Shown one piece after another: positions 1 to 4,096 of a DNA stretch of 5,104 bases (the first letter of the stretch is position 1; the number at the start of each line of letters is the position of its first letter). The notes beneath the pieces are model-generated. The model had not been told where the DNA came from, searched no databases, and was given only the letters and a program-made list of their open reading frames with translations. Both the position numbers and the translations under genes were made by a program. The stretch comes from Chitinophagaceae bacterium (GTDB lineage: Bacteria > Bacteroidota > Bacteroidia > Chitinophagales > Chitinophagaceae), in assembly GCA_016786525.1 (NCBI GenBank), contig JAEUVW010000120.1, forward strand, positions 1 through 5,104, in the 5' to 3' direction.

Positions 1-1
1 C

Positions 2-418
2 TCTTCCTTTGGTACCTGGCTCACCCGGATCATGCTGAACGGGTGCTACGCTCAAAAGCAGAAAAACAGGCATATCCTTGCCCAATTTGGATCACCCGAA
101 GACCTGATACAGATGAGTACACCGGCCAATGAATTAGCGAATAAAGAACTCGGCAGGCTGCTGGAAGATGCCATCGCCCGCTTGCCGGAGAAGTATCGCC
201 TTGTTTTCGTGATGCGGGAAATAGAAGAAATGTCGGTACGGCAGACTTCCGAAGCTTTGGACATCGGGGAGCCCAACGTCAAAGTTCGCCTGAACAGGGC
301 GAAGACAATGCTCCGGGAAAGCCTGGGTGGCTATATGAAAGATCATGTTTATTGCTTCCATCTCAGCCGCTGCGACAACATCGTTGCCCATGTCCTGCAT
401 CAGCTGGGTATTGTTTAG
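2..418 (+). CDS. ECF-type RNA polymerase sigma-70 factor, C-terminal part (5' truncated by window edge)
   Basis: The reading frame is open from the first base, so the true start lies left of the window; the ATG at 32 is internal. The first visible residues, SSFGTWLTRI, match the end of sigma region 2 (the 'GxSSFxTWLxRI' stretch of ECF factors), which binds the -10 element and core polymerase. A variable linker follows, then region 4 at visible residues ~50-108. Region 4 includes LPEKYRLVFVMREIEEMS and the helix-turn-helix LDIGEPNVKVRLNRAKTMLR, which recognises the -35 element. The last ~20 residues (FHLSRCDNIV) resemble the 'RCDRIV' tail I recall from a subset of ECF factors. A cytoplasmic transcription initiation role follows from the family; the regulon and any anti-sigma factor are not visible. 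No gene follows on the same strand, since the next gene is convergent 37 bp away. Fold assignment is firm; the specific role is unknown. Confidence 0.93.
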   Translation, partial: SSFGTWLTRIMLNGCYAQKQKNRHILAQFGSPEDLIQMSTPANELANKELGRLLEDAIARLPEKYRLVFVMREIEEMSVRQTSEALDIGEPNVKVRLNRAKTMLRESLGGYMKDHVYCFHLSRCDNIVAHVLHQLGIV

Positions 419-455
419 GCTTTGACCAGGCATAACGCTTCCTGAAGCCCCTGCA

Positions 456-1490
456 TCAGTACCGCTCAGTGTTCGGGGGGGGCGCCTGGTGCTGATGCCA
501 GGCGCTTGTACTTCCTTTATTGTACCGGCCTTTATAGGCGGTCGGTGACAGGCAGGATATCTTTCGGAATACTTCGCGGAATGCCTTTATGTCTGTGTAG
601 CCCACTTCGTACATGACCTCGTTTACCGTTTTGCGGCTTGTCTCCAGCAGTTTTTTGGCAGATTCTATTTTTACCCTTTGCCAGTAGACCACAGGTGTAT
701 TGCCGGTAGCTTTGATAAAACGCCTGTCGAAGTTCCTTCTGCCGACCGCAAATTTCCGGGAAAGGTCTTCGAACGATATTTTGTCCTGGAAGTGCTGCTC
801 GATGTACTCCTGTGCTTTTTTGATCAGCTCATCATCATGCATTTTTTGCCCGTTGAATATCGCAAAATTGGATTGGGTATGGCGGTCTATCTCTATCTGG
901 AAAACTTTGGAGCAGTAAATTGCCGTCTGCCGGTCATAAAACTTTTCTACCAGGTAGAGGATAAGGTTCAGGAAAGAGTAGCCGCCCCCATTCGTATAAA
1001 TGCCCTGTTCGTCTGTGATCAGCTGTTCTGCTTTCAGGATCACTTTGGGAAACAGGGTTCTGAAATGATCCACGGCATTCCAGTGAAGAGAGCAATTCCT
1101 GTGATCCAGCAATCCTGTTGCCGCCAGTAAATACGCCCCGCTGCACATGCTGGCCAGTTCTGCCCCCGTTTTGTATTGTTCCCTGATCCAGCTGACCAGC
1201 AGCTGGTTGCCGCTATCCGGTTTGCTGAACCCGGCCCTGATGGCGGGGATAATGACCAGGTCTGTATGCTGCAGCGTGGCAATGTCCTTCTGGGGCATCA
1301 CAGTCAGCAGCCCGTTTACAAAATCAGCCTGGGGCGACACACCCGCCAGTTCGATGGTAAAAACAGGGTTTTTGTTTTGTCGTTGATAATGGTTGTTGGC
1401 TTCGGTAAATATATGATAGGCACCTACAATGCAGGATAAGGTGTTGGGCCCCGTCTGGGCGTCCGGTACTAAAATCGTAAGGTGTTTCAT
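456..1490 (-). CDS. GlxA-family AraC-type transcriptional regulator (DJ-1/PfpI-like domain + HTH)
   Basis: The 344-residue protein has the usual length and order of GlxA-type regulators. Residues ~3-190 are a DJ-1/PfpI (class I glutamine amidotransferase-like) domain with the nucleophile-elbow segment ASMCSGAYLLAATGLLD, putting Cys at 116, and the following SLHW. In this family the domain is generally thought to sense a ligand rather than catalyse. Residues ~222-325 are an AraC/XylS DNA-binding domain. Its first helix-turn-helix is near 238-262 (FEDLSRKFAVGRRNFDRRF) and the second near 287-312 (VNEVMYEVGYTDIKAFREVF), closing with the typical SPTAYKGRY. Roughly 18 residues after that (STSAWHQHQAPPPNTERY) exceed the usual family end and are encoded over a G8 run and a hairpin, so the C-terminus may be a recent extension or frame-sensitive. 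The ATG at 1490 lies ~25 nt below a promoter match. The divergent SRPBCC gene is the natural candidate target, by arrangement only. The effector is unknown. Confidence 0.93.
   Translation of the reverse strand: MKHLTILVPDAQTGPNTLSCIVGAYHIFTEANNHYQRQNKNPVFTIELAGVSPQADFVNGLLTVMPQKDIATLQHTDLVIIPAIRAGFSKPDSGNQLLVSWIREQYKTGAELASMCSGAYLLAATGLLDHRNCSLHWNAVDHFRTLFPKVILKAEQLITDEQGIYTNGGGYSFLNLILYLVEKFYDRQTAIYCSKVFQIEIDRHTQSNFAIFNGQKMHDDELIKKAQEYIEQHFQDKISFEDLSRKFAVGRRNFDRRFIKATGNTPVVYWQRVKIESAKKLLETSRKTVNEVMYEVGYTDIKAFREVFRKISCLSPTAYKGRYNKGSTSAWHQHQAPPPNTERY
482..517 (+). terminator. Candidate rightward terminator hairpin for the sigma-factor gene
   Basis: GCGCCTGG (482-489) and CCAGGCGC (498-505) form a perfect 8-bp GC-rich stem with an 8-nt loop, followed on the + strand by a modestly T-rich stretch (TTGTACTTCCTTT). 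It lies 64 bp after the sigma-factor stop and inside the last codons of the convergent regulator. The T tract is interrupted, so this is a weak call. Read leftward, the stem is followed by a C8 run and would not be a standard intrinsic terminator for the regulator. Confidence 0.4.
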
Positions 1491-1499
1491 GTTTCAATT

Positions 1500-1517
1500 G
1501 GGCCAGTCCTTTGGCCC
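1500..1517 (-). repeat. Inverted repeat in the regulator's leader (possible operator or leader hairpin)
   Basis: GGGCCA (1500-1505) and TGGCCC (1512-1517) are perfect 6-bp arms around a 6-nt loop, placed between the predicted -7 element and the regulator's start codon. As RNA it would form a hairpin at the very 5' end of the transcript; as DNA it could be an operator for autoregulation. The sequence shows the symmetry; the role is inference. Confidence 0.45.
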
Positions 1518-1519
1518 TA

Positions 1520-1550
1520 CAAAGTTAAACAGGACCATTGTCCAAATCAA
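1520..1550 (-). promoter_or_regulatory. Candidate Bacteroidota-type promoter for the GlxA-family regulator
   Basis: Read on the minus strand, TAACTTTG (1527 to 1520) matches the Bacteroidota -7 consensus TAnnTTTG exactly. A TTG (1550-1548) lies 20 bp upstream, within the spacing known for the primary sigma factor of this phylum. Transcription would begin near 1513-1515, giving a ~24-nt leader. The spacer contains a GGAC-CATT-GTCC inverted repeat (1532-1543), a plausible position for a repressor or activator site. Confidence 0.6.
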
Positions 1551-1598
1551 CCGCTGACAAAGTCCGTTTTACACCCTCTCGGGGTCATGGGCCCTTGC

Positions 1599-1606
1599 TA
1601 CTTTTG
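1599..1606 (+). promoter_or_regulatory. Candidate -7 promoter element for the tandem-SRPBCC gene
   Basis: TACTTTTG matches the Bacteroidota -7 consensus TAnnTTTG exactly and lies 59 bp before the SRPBCC start codon. No TTG/TTTG -33 element is present at the usual 17-23 bp spacing; the region 1573-1582 is C/T-rich. That could make the promoter weak or dependent on an activator such as the divergent AraC-type regulator. That dependence is inference. Confidence 0.5.
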
Positions 1607-1620
1607 GTGCAGAAAATAAA

Positions 1621-1644
1621 GCGCCGCAAAGCGGGCATTTTTTT
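1621..1644 (+). promoter_or_regulatory. Terminator-like hairpin in the SRPBCC gene leader (possible attenuator)
   Basis: The segment 1621-1636 can fold as a 6-bp stem with one bulged G at 1623 and an AAA loop: GC-CCGC pairs with GCGG-GC. It is followed after one A by seven Ts (1638-1644). This is intrinsic-terminator geometry, located between the predicted transcription start (~1612) and the ATG at 1666. The T7 tract and the following A-rich stretch may instead simply be the A/T-rich translation leader usual in Bacteroidota. The short bulged stem keeps this tentative. Confidence 0.35.
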
Positions 1645-1665
1645 AAAAAAGTAAATAAAGAAATA

Positions 1666-2589
1666 ATGAAACAACAGGATTTTACAACAGGTTTTAGCGT
1701 GGAGGCCACGCCGCAGCAAGTGTTTGATGCCATTAACCAGGTAAGGGGCTGGTGGTCCGAAAATATTGAAGGGTCAACGAACCGGCTTCATGATGTGTTT
1801 GCCTACCATTACCAGGATGTGCACCGGTGCAGGATCAGGATCACGGAGATGGAGGCCGGCAGGCAAGTGATCTGGCAGGTGCTGGAGAATCATTTTAAGT
1901 TCACCAAAGACAAAAACGAATGGAAGGACACCCGCATTGTCTTTGAGATCTCCGAAAAAGAGGGGAGTACCCATCTGAGCTTTACACACCAGGGCCTGGT
2001 GCCGGCCTGTGAATGCTACCAGGTTTGCCACGATGCCTGGACCCACTATATACAGGACAGCCTGAAAGCGCTGATCCTGACCGGCAAGGGCTGCCCTACA
2101 CCCAAAGAAACGGGCGGAGGCCAGCAGCCGGAAAATGCTCCTGCGGAAGGAATGGCAATGCCTTTGGGCATTCACCACCGCCTGCTGATCGAAAAACCGG
2201 CAGAGATCGTATATGAAGCGCTGACCACACAAAAGGGCCTTGCGGGCTGGTGGACACCAGATACTACGGCTACACCTGAAGTGGGCAGCGTGTCACGCTT
2301 TGCCTTCGGGCCGGATTACTATAAAGAGTTAAAGGTAGAAGCCCTGCAACCCTACAGTTATGTACAATGGCGCTGCCTGAAGGCCTTCGAAGACTGGATC
2401 GGTACCACGATGAGTTTCAGGCTGGAGCCCCATGCCAAAGGAACACTGCTGGTGTTTCACCATGAAGGCTGGCAAGCCTATTCGGATGAAGTGGCCTCCT
2501 GCAGCTACGATTGGGCGCTGTTCTTCAGGAGCCTGAAATTCCTTTGCGAAACAGGGAAAGGATTTCCTTACCCCTACTTTAACCGCTAG
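1666..2589 (+). CDS. Tandem SRPBCC (AHSA1-like) two-domain protein
   Basis: The 307-residue protein consists of two SRPBCC/AHSA1-like domains. Domain 1 covers residues ~5-148 and domain 2 ~170-306, joined by a Gly/Pro/Gln-rich linker (~149-168). The domains share landmarks at the same places. A tryptophan pair follows helix 1 (RGWWSE at 28-32; AGWWTPD at 194-199). A terminal helix ends in a TGKG-x-P motif (DSLKALILTGKGCP near 131-144; RSLKFLCETGKGFP near 288-301). This indicates internal duplication or fusion of two ~145-residue units; members of the family are usually a single such unit. SRPBCC folds hold hydrophobic ligands or assist other proteins, and no catalytic residues can be assigned. 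There is no signal peptide, so it should be cytoplasmic. The ATG at 1666 follows an A-rich leader and an exact -7 match, and no earlier in-frame start is evident. Control by the divergent GlxA-type regulator is likely by arrangement. Fold assignment is strong; function is unknown. Confidence 0.88.
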   Translation: MKQQDFTTGFSVEATPQQVFDAINQVRGWWSENIEGSTNRLHDVFAYHYQDVHRCRIRITEMEAGRQVIWQVLENHFKFTKDKNEWKDTRIVFEISEKEGSTHLSFTHQGLVPACECYQVCHDAWTHYIQDSLKALILTGKGCPTPKETGGGQQPENAPAEGMAMPLGIHHRLLIEKPAEIVYEALTTQKGLAGWWTPDTTATPEVGSVSRFAFGPDYYKELKVEALQPYSYVQWRCLKAFEDWIGTTMSFRLEPHAKGTLLVFHHEGWQAYSDEVASCSYDWALFFRSLKFLCETGKGFPYPYFNR

Positions 2590-2620
2590 GGTATCAGGGA
2601 ATTAGTGTTTTGCTCCTGGC

Positions 2621-2645
2621 GAAGCGTATTGGTGGAATACGCTTC
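2621..2645 (+). terminator. Strong hairpin after the SRPBCC gene, probable terminator
   Basis: GAAGCGTATT (2621-2630) and AATACGCTTC (2636-2645) form a perfect 10-bp stem with a GGTGG loop, 31 bp after the SRPBCC stop codon. The downstream flank (CCTTGCAAG) lacks a proper T run, so it does not meet the standard intrinsic-terminator definition. It could stop transcription with help or protect the 3' end. Position and stem strength favour a 3'-end role. Confidence 0.5.
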
Positions 2646-2663
2646 CCTTGCAAGCGGGTAAGT

Positions 2664-2696
2664 TTCGTGTGCAGACCAGATCTTCTGGTTCGTGTG
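2664..2696. repeat. Inverted repeat flanked by 8-bp direct repeats
   Basis: ACCAGA (2675-2680) and TCTGGT (2684-2689) form a perfect 6-bp stem around TCT. The hairpin is bracketed by direct copies of TTCGTGTG at 2664-2671 and 2689-2696, 25 bp apart. There is no T tract. The pattern could be a binding site, a 3'-end RNA structure or a small duplication; nothing in the window decides between them. Confidence 0.4.
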
Positions 2697-2837
2697 TGCC
2701 GGCTGAACCAGCTCATTGCGTAGGCATAGCGCAACAGGTGCGCAGCTGAAGGGCCGCGGGTGGTGCTGCCCGTGACTGGGAAATCGCGGAGGCCATGAAC
2801 AATTGGTATAGGGTATGCTCCGGGAAAAAGGGCTTTA

Positions 2838-3656
2838 CTACCATTTCGAAAACCGGGTAAAATAAGATTGGCTTCCTGTTTTCAGCTCTAGTATATATAC
2901 TCCTTTGGATAGGGGTGCACAATTGATTTTGTCGCTGAAAGCAGCTTCGGAACAGAGCTGTCCGAGCTGATTGAATATTCTTACGACACCGGGACGTTCC
3001 ATGCCGGGCTGCAGGCGAATGTTTAGTTCTCCGGAAGCAGGATTGGGGAAAACGGATATGGGTGTATTGTGCTCAGGCTCCTCTACAGAAGTTGCTCCTT
3101 CGAATGCAAAATGATCGATCATAATGTAGTTGTCCTCATTCTCCTTATACCGTGCTGTGACATACTTGCCGGAAACAGGAGCGATAAAGCTGACCGTTCT
3201 TTTGGTCCAATCGTCTGTGGCATCTCCGGGGCTGGTGTATATGACCGTACCAAAGCTGGCATCATCCGCAGAGACTCCCAATTCTATCGGCCCTCCGCCC
3301 GTCTTGCTTTTATCATAATAGGAGAAGGTATAGGAACGACCGGCAATAAGCGCTGACGAGAGCTCTAAAGAAATCGCCGTCGGTATGTATATGTCAACAG
3401 GATTTTCCAGCGTTGAAACATAATGGCCATCTTGGGCCAGGCCAAATTCCGGACATTTTACGTCGTAAAAGATATCCAGGGTTTCCCTGGTGCCGATGCC
3501 TTTTACGTGAGACAGGGTAGCATTATAGCTGGAGTTAGAGATGTTAAAAAGGCAGTCTGACGCCGTATTGAGCTCAAAGCTGCCATTCAGGAAGTTTTGG
3601 GCAAAGCCCAGTGAAGAGCTCAGTAAGCCGATGCTGAGGCCAAGGATTCTTTTCAT
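2838..3656 (-). CDS. Secreted T9SS cargo protein with CBM-like beta-sandwich and type A sorting domain
   Basis: The 272-residue protein starts with a signal peptide (MKRILGLSIGLLSSSLGFAQ, cleavage expected after Q20), so it enters the periplasm by Sec. Residues ~198-272 are a T9SS type A sorting domain. It opens with ISVFPNPASGELNI, has VVRIFNQLGQL in the middle and KGVYILEL near the end, and closes with a basic/aromatic tail (FTRFSKW). This tail directs crossing of the outer membrane by the Por/T9SS machinery and is normally removed. The mature part (~21-187) opens with FLNGSFE and ends WTKRTVSFIAPVSGKYV...IMIDHFAFEG, the layout of jelly-roll carbohydrate-binding or DUF642-like modules. I infer a beta-sandwich, possibly glycan-binding, without naming a family. 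No glycosidase motif is visible. It is a small, single-domain cargo. The ATG at 3656 is the only start giving a complete signal peptide. No exact TAnnTTTG lies just upstream. Confidence 0.92.
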   Translation of the reverse strand: MKRILGLSIGLLSSSLGFAQNFLNGSFELNTASDCLFNISNSSYNATLSHVKGIGTRETLDIFYDVKCPEFGLAQDGHYVSTLENPVDIYIPTAISLELSSALIAGRSYTFSYYDKSKTGGGPIELGVSADDASFGTVIYTSPGDATDDWTKRTVSFIAPVSGKYVTARYKENEDNYIMIDHFAFEGATSVEEPEHNTPISVFPNPASGELNIRLQPGMERPGVVRIFNQLGQLCSEAAFSDKINCAPLSKGVYILELKTGSQSYFTRFSKW

Positions 3657-3767
3657 AAGGATATCATTTAGTGTTGGGCATTGCTTTTTATCCGGCTACA
3701 AAGGGATTTCTTTATTTTAAAAAAGAACAGCACAAAGTAATATCCGTGTTGCCTGGTGTTATAAGTG

Positions 3768-3882
3768 TTCCGGAGCAGGTCATACGGAAGGTCCGGTTAT
3801 TCCGGACGCCTGTGTTTGGCAGCTTTATCCTGCTACCCGGCATGCCTGCCTGCGGCAAGCAGGTTCCGGAGGGCATCCCGGA
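3768..3882. repeat. Cluster of CCGG-centred inverted and direct repeats
   Basis: The palindrome TCCGGA occurs at 3769-3774, 3801-3806 and 3865-3870, with a further CCGGA at 3878-3882. GTCCGG (3791-3796) and CCGGAC (3802-3807) make a perfect 6-bp hairpin with a TTATT loop. TCCGG (3865-3869) and CCGGA (3878-3882) make a second stem with an 8-nt loop. The 9-mer GTTCCGGAG is repeated directly at 3767-3775 and 3863-3871. This could be a structured RNA, a multi-site operator or decayed repeat DNA. Confidence 0.5.
3845..3863. repeat. REP-like near-perfect palindrome
   Basis: CCTGCCTGC (3845-3853) and GCAAGCAGG (3855-3863) are 9-bp arms around a single G, with one mismatch (3850 against 3858). The sequence is close to the CCTGCC/GGCAGG palindromes I recall as recurrent intergenic repeats in Bacteroidota genomes. 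Only one copy is in this window, so repeat-family membership is inferred. Confidence 0.45.
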
Positions 3883-3946
3883 CGATAAAGAATAGGGATC
3901 TGCGATCCGGTTGTTTATGCCAATTGAGATACACGCTTATTACGTT

Positions 3947-3985
3947 AAGGAGCACAGTTATGCAGTCTGTGCTCCTTTTTTTGTT
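3947..3985 (+). terminator. Strong intrinsic terminator with no recognised upstream gene
   Basis: AAGGAGCACAG (3947-3957) and CTGTGCTCCTT (3967-3977) form a perfect 11-bp stem with a 9-nt loop. A run of seven Ts follows (3976-3982), then GTTTTC. This is a textbook rho-independent terminator acting rightward; the opposite side has only a short TTAACG flank. The gene to the left is transcribed leftward from 3656, so this structure must end a transcript starting inside 3657-3946, insulate the next gene, or be left over from a lost gene. Confidence 0.85.
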
Positions 3986-4096
3986 TTCAGTAAAGACATT
4001 TATAGCACTGATCAGCAAGGAATACCCGAACACCTTTAGAAAAAAGTAGGGCGTAAAAGCAATACGTAATTGCCTGAACCATAAAAATCATCTAAA

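Larger units (their letters stand above)
2590..2837. other. Gene-free gap between convergent genes
   Basis: This stretch holds the 2621-2645 hairpin, the repeat cluster at 2664-2696 and a weaker inverted repeat (TTGCG 2716-2720 / CGCAA 2730-2734). No reading frame in it has a credible start, family resemblance or composition. A leftward frame through 2713-2922 overlaps the end of the T9SS gene out of frame and looks random. No clear T-tailed terminator is visible for the leftward gene. Confidence 0.6.
3657..4096. other. 440-bp gene-free divergent region with structured repeats and an orphan terminator
   Basis: The region separates the starts of two exported proteins transcribed away from each other. 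From left to right it holds an A/T-rich stretch (3710-3745), the CCGG inverted-repeat cluster (3768-3882), the REP-like palindrome (3845-3863), a small GGATC/GATCC hairpin (3896-3908), a strong rightward terminator (3947-3985) and an A-rich leader before the 4097 start. A 74-codon rightward frame at 3671-3895 runs through the repeats and resembles nothing. No tRNA-like fold was found. Confidence 0.6.

Noticed and set aside
437..448. Small inverted repeat GCTTC-CT-GAAGC after the regulator's stop, as a leftward terminator
   Set aside because: The loop is only 2 nt, the stem is short and no T tract follows on the minus strand.
678..1130. Rightward 150-codon ORF inside the regulator region
   Set aside because: It is antisense to the GlxA-type regulator, whose two domains are intact on the minus strand.
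2750..2862. Short rightward open stretch (GAARDWEIAEAMNNWY) that could be a gene remnant
   Set aside because: It is only 37 codons between stops, has no clear homology from memory, and its second half is antisense to the T9SS gene.
2713..2922. Leftward 69-codon ORF
   Set aside because: It overlaps the sorting-domain codons of the T9SS gene in another frame and has no family resemblance.
3699..3740. Possible promoters for the leftward T9SS gene (minus-strand TCCCTTTG and TTACTTTG)
   Set aside because: Each has one mismatch to TAnnTTTG and no TTG at proper spacing; neither can be preferred.
3671..3895. Rightward 74-codon ORF before the orphan terminator
   Set aside because: It runs through the inverted-repeat cluster, resembles no family, lacks a promoter match, and its composition looks like translated spacer. 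It remains a remote option for what the terminator ends.
3980..4010. Possible promoter for the 4097 gene: TTTG at 3980-3983, 19-bp spacer, TAGCACTG at 4003-4010
   Set aside because: The -7 part misses two of the six defined bases of TAnnTTTG, so it is not better than chance in this A/T-rich stretch.
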